Notes under the pieces: generated by a model
What the model was told of the DNA's origin: nothing
The model's input: only the letters and a program-made list of their open reading frames with translations
Database searches by the model: none
In this document: piece by piece, positions 37,455-48,243 of the stretch
How the letters are laid out: the number at the start of each line of letters is the position of its first letter
Position numbering within the stretch: position 1 is the first letter of the stretch
Origin: Budorcas taxicolor
Lineage: Eukaryota > Chordata > Mammalia > Artiodactyla > Bovidae
Reading direction: 5' to 3'
DNA length: 64,000 bases
Assembly (NCBI RefSeq): GCF_023091745.1
Contig: NC_068925.1
Span: 5,704,001 to 5,768,000, forward strand
Made by a program: the position numbers and the translations under genes

Positions 37455-37840
37455 ATGAATTGAATTGTGTTCCCCAAATATTTATATGTTAAAGTCCTAA
37501 CCCCCAATATCTCAGAATATAACCTAATTTGGAGAAAGGGCCTTCGCAGAGTCATAAAGTTAAAATGAGGCCATTAGTGTGGGCCCTAACCCAGTATGAT
37601 TGGTGTCCTTATGAAAAGCGAAAATGTGGAGACCGACATACGTCAAGGAAGAACACCATGAAGACGAAGACAAGCCAAGGGGAGAGGCCTGAAACAAACC
37701 CTTCCCACAGCCCTCAGCAGCAACCGACCCTCCCAAAATCTTGATTTCAGACTTCTAGCCTCCAAAACTGTGAGATAATAAATGTATGTTGTTTAAGCCA
37801 CCCAGTTGTGGTACTTTGTCACAGCGGCCCGAGCAAACAA
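37455..37840 (+). mobile_element. Ancient interspersed repeat, same family as 31870-32255
   Basis: AATTGTGTTCCCCAAATATT, CCTAACCCCCAATATCTCAG, AACTGTGAGATAATAAATGT and GTTTAAGCCACCCAGTTGTG. Confidence 0.65.
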
Positions 37841-38144
37841 GCACAGTTGCCTCTGGCAAATGAATAAGAATCTCTCTGAAAAAACAAAACTAATCCGTAG
37901 AATAATAACATGTAATAACACATAATGTAATACTAACTCATGTCATAATGTCTCTAATGGTTTACAAAATGTCTTTTCAGTCATGATGTCATTTAAATTT
38001 TAACATAGACCTGTGAGACAGGCAGGATAGCATATAATACTCTGTGATCAAGAAAGCACTAAAATATTAAAATTGACTAGTCAACTTAGTTTAGAATTTT
38101 AAAAAGTAAATGCTAAATAAAAATAATTTTGCTTTAGAAAAATG

Positions 38145-38290
38145 AAATTAACCCATAGAATGCTAGAGTTGGAAAGGATCTTGGAATTCTAACAAATTGC
38201 TCAATCCCCTTGTTTTGGAATAAGATATCTAAAGTCACATAGCAAGTTGATGATTTAGCCACTGTCTTAGCTCACAGCCTTCAGTTCTTC
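38145..38290 (-). mobile_element. MIR-type SINE (likely MIR3), antisense
   Basis: AGAGTTGGAAAGGATCTTGG then TCACATAGCAAGTTGATGAT, matching the ancient MIR-like pattern. Confidence 0.5.
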
Positions 38291-38413
38291 CATTTCTCTC
38301 ATAGTCTGGTGGGTATTTCAAAGATGGTGGCAAAATCAGCCTTTGATGGTGATTAAATCCAGAACTTTTTGGAAAGAATTTCCTTAACGACAGTATGCAA
38401 ACATAGACCCTCT

Positions 38414-38494
38414 CTCAGTTCAGTTCAGTAGCTCAGTTGGGTCCGACCCTTCGTGACCCCATGGACTGCAGCACTCCAGGCTTCCCTGTCCATC
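38414..38494 (-). mobile_element. Very short BovB 3' end, antisense
   Basis: CAGTTCAGTTCAGTAGCTCA to GCTTCCCTGTCCATCA: only the last ~80 bp of BovB. Confidence 0.88.
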
Positions 38495-39731
38495 AGGGAC
38501 CCTTTTTAAGTATTTGCTAATGGAAACACGTGCTAATTAGGAGAAATAACTGTTGGCTAGATGCCTGCCAGAAGATTGATACCCATGTGGAACAGAAAGA
38601 CAGGTAATTTGATCTCTGGCTGGGCTGATAGGATTCATCATCCCTCCAGACAGGTACTTGGTTGTGGTAAAGGTCTAGCTCTGGCTGGAGGGCTGCCCCC
38701 ATACCACTGAGGATGATTCACCAGAGTGACCTAATCACCTATGGGTCAGAGGCTCAGTTTCATGTGAGGGGGGTGGGGCTGGGGGGACAGAGTCTGAGTA
38801 ATGCTTCGTGGTGGGTGTGGAGACTTGTTATAATAGTAAGCATACTGTTTATTAGAGTACATGACGCAGCTAATCGCCACAGATCCCAAACCCGCTATCA
38901 CCCAGGATTATGGAGATCTGATCTAATATGAGACAGAGAGCCCAGTTTCAGCTCCACAGCAGAAGCCTTTGAAAAGTGTCCAGGAGTAATTGGCATTTAA
39001 TCAATGCAATCATTATCCTAGCACATGGCTCCTGGAGCTTCAGGGCCTCTTATAACCACTGAACTGCGAAAGGGAGAATATGTCCGTTTAAATTCACCAG
39101 CAACAACATTTGATTTACAGACCCGGATGAGGTCCAAGTGGAAATACATTCACACATTTTTATATTTGAGAAACACAGGTTCACTGTCAGTAAGAATTCA
39201 GTCTTGTATCAATGATAGTATAAACAGTGATGGGCATTTTCCCTTTACAGAGGCCTGATTAGCATTAATTTTGACAGAGAGAAGAGTAAAAGCTCTAACA
39301 GGCTGCTAAGCATTTGCTTTTCATTTAATCTTCTCTAAGCCTTTAATGAAACATGGGGAAGAATATGACTGCTCATCTCTCCCCAAGATACAGAAGGAGT
39401 GTTTGCTACTTATAATTAGGGGACTAATAAATATTGACTTTGCTTTTGGTTTTGCTTTGTCAAGGGTTATCATTGGGCATCGAATTAAATATTTAAAGGA
39501 GAATATACTTCTCTTGAAGGGCAGACACTGTTTTTAGGCCTATGTCCTCTCTCCTTTTTCTAGCAGGAGTTCAGTTCACTTTCAACCACCCTGTAAAAGA
39601 CGACTAGAAAAAAAGAGAAAGCCCAACTTTCCCTCTCAGCATCTCACAAGTCTTTCCTGTAGGATCCTTAAGAGAAAGTGGGGAGGGAGAAAGAAGTATT
39701 TTTTAATTTTAAGGACCTATAAAATGGTTTA
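38495..39731. other. No recognised gene or repeat
   Basis: Mixed single-copy-looking sequence. A G-rich stretch at 38768-38790. No coding signal. Confidence 0.45.
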
Positions 39732-40014
39732 TTTGGAGAAGGCAATGGCACCCCACTCCAGTACTCTTGCCTGGCAAATCCTATGAACAGAGGAGCCTGG
39801 TAGGCTGCAGTCCATGGGATCTCGAAGAGTTGGACACGACTGAGCTACTTCCCTTTCACTTTTCACTTTCATGCATTGGAGAAGGAAATGGCAACCCACT
39901 CCAGTGTTGTTGCCTAGAGAATCCCAGGGACGGAGGAGCCTGGTGGGCTGCCGTCTATGGGGTCACACAGAGTCGGACACGACTGAAGCGACACAGCAGC
40001 AGCAGCAGCAGCAA
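39732..40014 (+). mobile_element. BOV-A2 SINE
   Basis: Dimer with CAG tail. AAAATG at both ends is a weak target-duplication candidate. Confidence 0.93.
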
Positions 40015-40047
40015 AATGATTTCTTGGATCGATGGTAGTCTATTTCC

Positions 40048-40215
40048 GTGTTTTTCAAAGGGTGCTCACAAATTACCCACTTCAGAATGACCTAAAAAGC
40101 TTGTCACCGACATAGACTGCCAGACCTCCTTACATGTTCTGAATCAGAATCAGCGGCAGCGGGCCCTGGAGGCTACATTGTTAACAAGTATCTCCAGGGA
40201 CTCCGATGTGCACTA
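40048..40215 (+). mobile_element. MER5A-type DNA transposon remnant
   Basis: TTTTTCAAAGGGTGCTCACA, CTGAATCAGAATCAGCGGCA, TTAACAAGTATCTCCAGGGA and GATGTGCACTAAACG follow the MER5A order (hAT-Charlie, non-autonomous). Confidence 0.75.
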
Positions 40216-40439
40216 AACGTGGATTCTACTCACCTTCCCTTTGTCTCAACACTGTTGTTCCAAGGCTCGACCTCTTCTCTGTCTACGCTTCCTACTCCCG
40301 CAATCGCATCAAGCCTCTTGCCTTTAAAACTTTTTATAGGCAAATAGTTCTCAAATTTGTATCTGTGGCCCACACCTCTTCCCTCAAACACCAGAATCCA
40401 ATATCTACCTGCCTGATTGGTGTCTAACAGTCATATTAA

Positions 40440-40640
40440 AAACCAAACTCTAATTTTCTCTCTGAATTTGTTCTTTCTCATCTCAGTAACTGAGATCACA
40501 AACTCTTGATTCTGTCCTCCAATCTTCCTCACTTTCTCTCATACTCACTTCCAATCCTGTGAGCTCTTTTATATATGCTCCAGATCTTCCCCTATTCCAT
40601 GGGTTACTGCAGCAGCCTCCTTTTGGTCTCTCTGCCCTAT
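40440..40640 (+). mobile_element. L2 LINE remnant
   Basis: TCACTTCCAATCCTGTGAGC and GGTTACTGCAGCAGCCTCCT resemble the L2 upstream 3' region. Confidence 0.5.
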
Positions 40641-41860
40641 CAGTTTCCTGTATCAATCAGAGTTCAGTTGCAGATAACAGAAGCCAGTCTAGTTACCTGA
40701 AGCAGAAAGGGATTTAATGTAATTGTGGTAGATTCAGCTATAGAAATCCTTCCCATCCTATATACCTTTTTGCAATGCAACTTTGTCACAACTCCCAAAA
40801 GGAAATGCAGTCTATGTTTCCTTTCCCTTAAATCGGGGCTAGCCCTCTGATTAAGGTTGGCCAATAGTGATGTTGTATGACTCTCAGACCTAACCATAAG
40901 AGTTTTTTGCAGCTTCCATTTTTACCATTTTGGAAGACAGCTTTCACATAAAGTAGCTTAAGCTAAATAACTGAAACATGGAAATGCACACAAAGAGAGA
41001 GGGCTCAGACTTTTTCAGCATCCCTACCGAAATCCCAGACATATAAAGGAGGTCATCTAGGACCTTCCAGCCCAGCAGAACTGACAGCTACATACAACCA
41101 CACATGTGAGCTCAAGTGAAATAGTAGAAGTGCCCAACCAACTTATGTTTGGGGGGCATTCATTACACAGCAAAAATAACTGAACTGTCGGGGAAGTTAA
41201 GACTTGTAGAACCTTTGAGGGGCTGCAGGGGTATGTTCTAGACTAGGCCTCTAGGAGCAACTCCCAGAATAACACTGCAGCACTGGCCTGCCAGGGGAAA
41301 TGCTACTTCTGCCATAATCCAAGAGTCAGGAAGTCATCAACCACTTTCTAATTCCAGAAACACACCACCTTAGCCATGATCTGGGCATCAGGACGTTGCT
41401 ACAAGATCTGCTGGCTGCAGAGCTAAATCACAGTCCTTTGACATTAGCAAAATGAATAGTTAATGTGCTGTCCTTGCCTTTTCCCCACTTAAGTTAGTTC
41501 TGAATTCAAGACTTATACAAACGCATATGACTAGCAAAAAGTAAATTATATTTGAATTTCTAGAGGCAGGAGAGTGCAGAATGTAATTTTTAGCTTTTTA
41601 GCCTATGTACTGCTGAAAGGCACAAAAGGAAGAATTTTTTAAAATGTTTTATTTCCTATTGTAGCATCTAATCTAATACCTGCACTTAAGGGATGGTCAT
41701 AAATATTTGTTAATTGGACTAAAATTTGATAACGGAGAGACATCATTTAGAAATGATTGTCCCTAGTTAGCCTAGAGTATGACATTCTGTACGTCTAAAA
41801 CCCTGTTTCTGTCATTCCTTTTCATGAATCTATGCTGGAGTATAAAGAAAGACTTATTTT
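40641..41860. other. No recognised gene
   Basis: Diverged repeat-like text near 40640-40760 that I cannot assign; otherwise unremarkable AT-rich sequence. Confidence 0.4.
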
Positions 41861-41869
41861 CTTTTTAAG

Positions 41870-42045
41870 ATTTTTTTTGTGGACCATTTTAAATTTTTAT
41901 GTAATTTGTTACAATATTGTTTCTGTTTCATGTTTTGGCTTTTTGGCCATGGGACATATGGGATCTCAGGTACCGACCAGGGATTGAACCCACACCCCGG
42001 GTACTGGAAGAAGTCTTAACCACTGGCTCACCAAAGAAGTCCCAA
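41870..42045 (-). mobile_element. CHR-type SINE, antisense, short
   Basis: TTTGGCTTTTTGGCCATGGG, CAGGGATTGAACCCACACCC, and TCTTAACCACTGGCTCACCA followed by AAGAAGTCCC. Confidence 0.7.
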
Positions 42046-43390
42046 GAAAGATTTATATTTCAAGATTTTTTTCTTTCCGGTACTTGCCAATTTGACTATC
42101 ACTGTGCAATTATCTTGAGTCAAACACATTTGGTTTCTTATGTAATAAATTTTCATTAAAAAGATGAATTTGAGAGGAAGGAAAGAAGTTTTGGAAGGGC
42201 AAGCTCTCCCGTCTTTCCTGCTTCCCATGGCCTTGGCGACCATCTCTCTTTGAGGGCTTGTTCTTCAGGATACTGACAGCTTGATTTCTCTGGGTAACAT
42301 CATGCAAAGGAAATTAGCTCAGTATGTCTTCTACTGAATCCCATCTGTAGTTCAATGTTTTAACGTATTTATGAACAAGACTACAGAGCAAATTTGATAA
42401 GACAAGGCAGTGTTCCAGTCTCTGAGAATATTTTTCTCCAAAAAACATTTTTTAAAATACCACTGAACAGCCTGGAAATCCACCCCCACATGAGCAATCT
42501 CCAGAAAGCTTTTCAGGTGTCACAGCCATAATAGCAGGTGGTTCCTTTGGGTAGAAAAATTATGGCAAGGATAAGAGATAGAAAGCAAACTGTTTTGATA
42601 TTCTGGGTACAGTTTTCCCCAACTGAATCATTCCCATATGCCTACTCTTACCATGGGCTCTTTTCCAAAGGGAGTAGGTTGTGTGAATGGAGGTGTAGAT
42701 ATGCATTCTGGTGGGCAAACTTCAAAGGTACCCATATTTGGCAGATCTAATTAATCTTTAAATATTTGTCAATCCACTCTTCTACAAGTCTCAAAAGGCA
42801 AATTTTGACTATGGATTTGATACCTGTTTTTGCTCCTCTCATAATAAATACTTAGTCTTATTATGAAGATCCAGTAGTGCTCATCTGAGGCAAGACTGCT
42901 TCTGAAATTCCATATAAAAAGATTTTAAATGCAAGCATGGAAGGAACAGTGACACCAGAACAATTTGCAAAAGGTGGTCATTTAATTCACTTTTCTATTA
43001 CGAAATATTTGAGACATAAAGTTTAGAGACCAAGTATTTACTCTCTAACAATATTTTGTTGCTTGTAAGATAAAAATCTGGATTAATGAAAAAGACTTTG
43101 TTTCCAGATTAGAAATGCTGGAAATTAACAGTTTTGCCTAGGTTGTTTTTCTTTCTCTCTAATGTGTAAGATTAGCATTCTTATCTTTTACAAGCATACC
43201 AAGTCTCCCTTACTGAAAAGGGAGATGCTATTGTCACCATCTAACTTAAATCAAAAACCTATCAAGGGAGAGAAGATTCCTGATGGAAAGCTTGACTTGA
43301 CTCAGATGGAAGACAACCACATTAAAAAACAGAAGGGAGACATAGTCATTCAGCTAACCTATTCTGGCTTTTTCCGAATCTTAGAGTGGT
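42046..43390. other. No recognised gene or repeat
   Basis: AT-rich; small chance frames only. Confidence 0.45.
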
Positions 43391-43590
43391 GTCATTTACT
43401 ATCTGTGTGACATTGGGCAGGTTCTTCAATGTCTTCACACCTCAGTTTCCTGAACTGTATGGCGAAGATCCTCTATCTCTTAGGGTTGCTACGTGTAAAA
43501 CCCTTAGAACGGTGCTTGGTGCTGCTGCTAAGTTGCTTCAGTCGTGGAACGGTGCTTGGTGTACAGTAAATCCTTAACAAGTGTTAATTC
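43391..43590 (+). mobile_element. MIR SINE carrying a SINE micro-insertion
   Basis: CTATCTGTGTGACATTGGGC, CCTCAGTTTCCTGAACTGTA and AGTAAATCCTTAACAAGTG are MIR text. A 40-bp disturbance at 43522-43561 is explained by the next entry. Confidence 0.85.
43522..43546 (-). mobile_element. 25-bp BOV-A2 3'-end micro-insertion
   Basis: CTGCTGCTAAGTTGCTTCAG plus TCGTG is the antisense 3' terminus of BOV-A2. GAACGGTGCTTGGTG at 43507-43521 and 43547-43561 is an exact 15-bp target duplication of MIR sequence. Confidence 0.88.
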
Positions 43591-43611
43591 ACTTTCCTCT
43601 TCTTCCTCAAC

Positions 43612-43732
43612 AAAATGTTAGCTCCACCTGAGGGCAGAGATTTTGCCTGATTTCATTCTGGATTCTCAGTTTCTATTTTGCCCACAGTAGGTATTCAATA
43701 AATATTTGTTGGATGGACTAACTAATGAAAGT
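43612..43732 (+). mobile_element. L2 LINE 3' end
   Basis: TTAGCTCCACCTGAGGGCAG then GGTATTCAATAAATATTTGT, the characteristic L2 terminus. Confidence 0.8.
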
Positions 43733-44956
43733 AGCTAGGTTTTAGGCTAAAAGTGAAAGAGAATTTGTCCTGAGTTTTATAGCTTGTGAGGGAAAACAGA
43801 CCTCAGGTTTAAGGCAGGTTAGGCAGGTAGGAAAGGGTCTGAAACTAAGATGAGCAGATCAAGATTCTAGTTTAAATTCTTCTAACTCTCCGGGTGTTGA
43901 GACCAAAGTTTTCTTTCCTGATTTCTAAAATGTAACTCCCAATTATCCTGAGGATTAAATTAAACTGTGTGTGAATGCTCACAATAAAATATAAAGGGAT
44001 ATACAACACAGATATTATTAATTTTTATCTCAGTAAGTTTGTCCATTGGATGATAATCAAATGATTCTATGAGAGAATCTTGGAAGAAAGAATCTTTAGC
44101 TAAGATTTAAGTACTAAAAATATTCAACCCCAGAGGTACCACAGACATAGACTAATTTTTTCCATCTGTGCAGTTTAGGGTAGATTTGGCATACACTCAA
44201 TACCAGGCAAGAAAGAAACTATGGTTTAGGCTGCTTTTAAAGTTAAAAAAAAAAAAGGCAGAAAAAGAAACTATTTCCTTTTATAAGCATGAATGTTAGA
44301 ATAGAGAAAGCCTTCATCGAGCAATTCCTCACTGAAGCAAGACTGTTTGATCCATGTGCTCTCCTAAGTTTTCCCACTCCCCATTTTTGTTGTTAATAAT
44401 AGTTGTTTTGTATATCACGATTTATGTATTATGACCACTTCCCCTTCACCAGAGAAAAGTAATATAAGCTATTCTTTATCAGCCACATGTGACTCAGAGG
44501 TCAAATGAGCAGTTCTTTGTAAGGTAAACTTCTTAGATTAGCAGTATTTAAAGACCTGGTTTCTAGACTTAGGGATTACTCAAAACATTATGGCTTTAAG
44601 ATTAGGCCCCACCCAAGATGCATCACCAGAACCTGGTTTTGAGTTTGAGAAACTGACTTGAAAAAAAAGATAAAGGAGCAAAAAAAAAAAAAAGTCACGG
44701 TGGGTGAACTGATGACTCACTGCCCCTTCCTTGAACTTCAAGAATGACAAGATAGGAGCGCACAGGGCAGTCAAGCTTCCAAGGATGACAAGATGGAAGA
44801 GGGAAGAAAGGCAGTGCCCCACTGCAGACCAGATGTTTCAAGAAAGAGAGGAAATTCAGGGCTTAAAGATTTATTTATGTTCTTAGAATAAAGGCAACAA
44901 ATATAATTTCCATGGTCAAGTTGTTAAGTGCATCAAAAAAAGGATACTAGAAACTG
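43733..44956. other. No recognised gene
   Basis: AT-rich with an A-run at about 44680-44692. No coding signal. Confidence 0.45.
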
Positions 44957-45060
44957 ACTCTGTGTTACCCTATGGACTGTAGCCTGCCAGGCTCCTCTGT
45001 CCATGGGATTCTCCAGGCAAGAATACGAGAGTGGGTTGCCATGCCCTTCTGCAGGGATCT
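44957..45060 (-). mobile_element. BovA SINE fragment, antisense
   Basis: CTATGGACTGTAGCCTGCCA to GTGGGTTGCCATGCCCTTC, abutting a BovB. Confidence 0.82.
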
Positions 45061-45076
45061 TCCTCACCCAGGAAGG

Positions 45077-45515
45077 TGGTTTTTCCAGTAGTCATGTATG
45101 GATGTGAGAGCTGGACCATAAATAAAGCTGATCGCCGAAGAACTGATGCTTCTGAACTGTGGTGTTGGAGAAGACTCTTAAGAGTCCCTTGGACTGCAGG
45201 AAGATCAAACCAGTCCATCCTAAAGAAGATCAGTCCTGAATATTCATTGGAAGGACTGATGCTGAAGCTCCAATACTCTGGCCACCAGATGCAAAGAACT
45301 GACATATTGGAAAAGACCCTGATACTGAGCAAGACTGAAGGTAGAAGGAGAAGGGGATGATAGAGGATGAGATGGTTGGATGGCATCGCCAACTCTATGG
45401 ACATGAGTTTGAGTAAACTCCGGGAGTTGGTAATGGACAGGGAAGCCTGGCTGCTGTCTATGGGGCCACAAAGAGGCAGACACGACTGAACGACTGAACT
45501 GAGCTGAACTGACAA
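45077..45515 (+). mobile_element. BovB LINE 3' fragment
   Basis: TGGTTTTTCCAGTAGTCATG to CTGAACTGAGCTGAACTGA. 109-codon remnant frame at 45031-45360. Confidence 0.92.
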
Positions 45516-46775
45516 TTCTTGGAAGGCATAGGGAACCACTTATAGTTTACCAAATAAACCAGATACTTTTAAACTCCAGCCCATTGATTTACACTGCTCT
45601 CTGCCCAGAACTCTCATCCTAGCTAGCAAGCCCCTAATGGGCTTCAAAGCCTGGCTCACGTGGTTTTTTCTCTGTAGGTTTCTTAACTTCTATTCTCTCC
45701 TACTACTCGGAATGATTATTCTTTTGTTTATGGAGTCATTGAAATTTAAGCATCCCATTCATTAAGTAGATTCATAAGGTTCTACCTTTTCTCAAACTTA
45801 CTGAATACTCCACAGGGGTATAGGTGAGCCTGTCATTGTGCAATTCTTGGCACACCATATGAGCATAATACAGGTTTGTTGAATTGATTCAAATATTATT
45901 AATAGAAGAGGACCAAAGCATAAACAAATTTTCTAGGCCTGGGAATTATGTTAGGTCTGGAAAGTGTATGCGAAATCCACATATGAGATTCGGCTTTTCA
46001 GTCTTAGCAGAGAGCATGTAATTTACTCTTATTTTTAAAAAGCGTCATGAATGTATTTCTCTATATAAAACATTATTAATTCACCTTTGGCTTAGAACTG
46101 GCCCTCCCATAACCCAGTTAGCCAGAAGGTAGCTGAGTAATTTGAAATACTCTCCAGCTGGAGTGGAAGTGCATTTGGGTTTTGCTTCAATCAGTGAAAC
46201 TGTCTTGCTTTGCTTTTCAAAGAGCCACTCAGTCAACCATAGCCTTTGAAGGCATGAGCAGAAGGGAAGCCAGATGAGCTCTATTGAATTCTAAACTTGC
46301 CACATTTTTAGCTCTAGCATTAAACTTTTCTTCTCTAATTAAACAAATTAACTAAAGTGGTATATAACATAGTATCAGTTTACTTTTTTATCTTATCCAT
46401 TATGCCACCTTGTTCCAGAAAGTCTTTAAGAGAGGTTTGGTTAAACAAACAAAAAAAAAAAAAAAACACCACCAAATTGTTCCACACTCATCTCTTTGGT
46501 TCTTTTGGTGAACTTCTGTCAATGCTGATGGTCAGGGTGAAAGAAATTTGGAAAAGTTTTCCAGTGCTAGTAACAGCATTTCTTGAAGCATCTTTTCTCT
46601 TTATATAGCAAATGATTATGCAATGCCCACAGGTCAGTTTTACTCTAAGACTCAGTGAATTTTTTCAGCCTTGATCGGTCACTAGGCCCTCACCTAGGGC
46701 ATAGAACAAGGTAGTTGTTACCCAGCATGTGTCCCAGCTAAATAAAATCATAGCTGATTCACGTCTGAAGGTGCT
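45516..46775. other. No recognised gene
   Basis: AT-rich, with an A-run at about 46451-46467. No coding signal. Confidence 0.45.
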
Positions 46776-46779
46776 CAGA

Positions 46780-46955
46780 GGGAACAGCATAAAGATTAAG
46801 AACAGGAGCTCTCTGAGTTTGAATCTGGCCATACCTCTGGCTGGTTATGTGACTTCAGACAAGCTTCTCTATGTCTCACCTGAATGGTAAGTGAATTAAA
46901 TGTGTAAAGCACTTACATGGTAAGCATGCAATAAATGTTACCTCATATTATATAC
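46780..46955 (+). mobile_element. MIR SINE
   Basis: GAACAGGAGCTCTCTGAGTT, GGCTGGTTATGTGACTTCAG and TAAGCATGCAATAAATGTTA. Confidence 0.82.
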
Positions 46956-47039
46956 TTTATGTTTTTAGGCTACAATAAATATTTTTCTCTATATTTTTAT
47001 GTAAGAAACGTGGATAAAATTTAAAAATTAAAACAAGGC

Positions 47040-48148
47040 TGGACATTTTTAGAACAAAACTTTATTTACAAAATCATAACTTGGTCTGTTTCGGTATCAC
47101 TACTGACAAAATGCCTTTGGTTGAAATATAAGTTAAGGTGACAGATTGATTTTAGCAGTTCATAAAACAAGATACCAACACTATCCCATTTTCCTATTCC
47201 TATGTGCCTCTGAATACAGTTAAACAAAACAAAATTTAAAAAACCTTTATAACGTACAATGGCTTCAGCAAACCACCCGTTTAATTTTTTTTTTTTTCTA
47301 TGTAAGTGTTGGGACTGAGACAATTAATCTAAAATTTTCTATTTACAGAGAAAGCTCTAGAGAATGGGATAACTTAAAGATGGAGGTTAAATGGCTTTCA
47401 CAATACAATATCCATATAATCTTTATAAGAATGTAAAAAAATAATATTAGTGAACAGTACATATTGAAAATTTTCTGACAAATTCATTTATCCAGCATTA
47501 TGCTGAGGAATCAAGAGGATTTCTCCATATATTTTAGAGTTTTATTTTATTTGCTGATTCACAGTCTTGCTCCATATTAACACAGTTATCGCCAATATAA
47601 CATGTGATAACCAGTACCCATGGAAACCACATTTCTATTTTTAAAAATTCTCTGCTAAGCTTTACTTCCCAGCTGTGCTTCAAATATATATACATGCTTA
47701 TATGCATGGTTATATGCATGGACTATGCATGGATAAAAGCATGGTGATAAACGTGTAGGTATTTAATGCCCCTTATTCAGGAATGTAAAATTAATGGCAT
47801 CTGACATTTAACTGTAGGAAAAACTCACCCAGATTGGAAGATAGTGGAATGACATGTATAAGATTCTTCTACCTGAATTTAAGGATACATATATACTGGG
47901 AAGAGGGGTGGAGAGACAAAGGGTAGAAGTAGAAACAGATGTAGAAGAGAAGAACTACATTGGTTCAATAAACTCACGTAATTAATTTGAGACAACAAAT
48001 AAATAAATCAACAAATGCTCCATTTTTGTCTTCCGAAAAAAGAAATCATTGACAAATCCTTACTAACAATTTTTAAATTGGTCCATTAATATATTTTTTA
48101 CAAAGGAAAAAGTTATAATATTACATATTGAATATATCATAATTGTAG
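47040..48148 (-). other. FAM72A: FAM72A 3' UTR (predicted)
   Basis: AT-rich sequence without recognisable repeats follows the stop codon. The first well-placed canonical AATAAA on the minus strand that I noted is at 47066-47061, about 1.08 kb downstream of the stop, so the end is set there by inference. An A-rich run (T-run at 47285-47297 on the plus strand) lies just upstream and could cause internal oligo-dT priming in cDNA data. Confidence 0.55.
47061..47066 (-). terminator. FAM72A: Candidate polyadenylation signal of FAM72A
   Basis: TTTATT on the plus strand is a canonical AATAAA on the minus strand. Cleavage would be expected 10-30 nt further, near 47040-47050. Other alternative sites cannot be excluded. 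Confidence 0.5.
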
Positions 48149-48243
48149 TCATCTAATACACTCCTCTGCTGAGATATCTAACACGTCTTCATCTGTATTC
48201 TCTTCTACCTCTGGCAAGTTGCCCCAAAGTAGGAAATTTACAC
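48149..48243 (-). CDS. FAM72A: FAM72A coding exon 4 with stop codon
   Basis: This exon encodes VNFLLWGNLPEVEENTDEDV and onward to EECIR, then TGA at 48151-48149. The acceptor is TTGTTTTCAG. It contains W125, the residue reported as important for UNG2 binding in the human protein, and the acidic tail. Confidence 0.95.
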
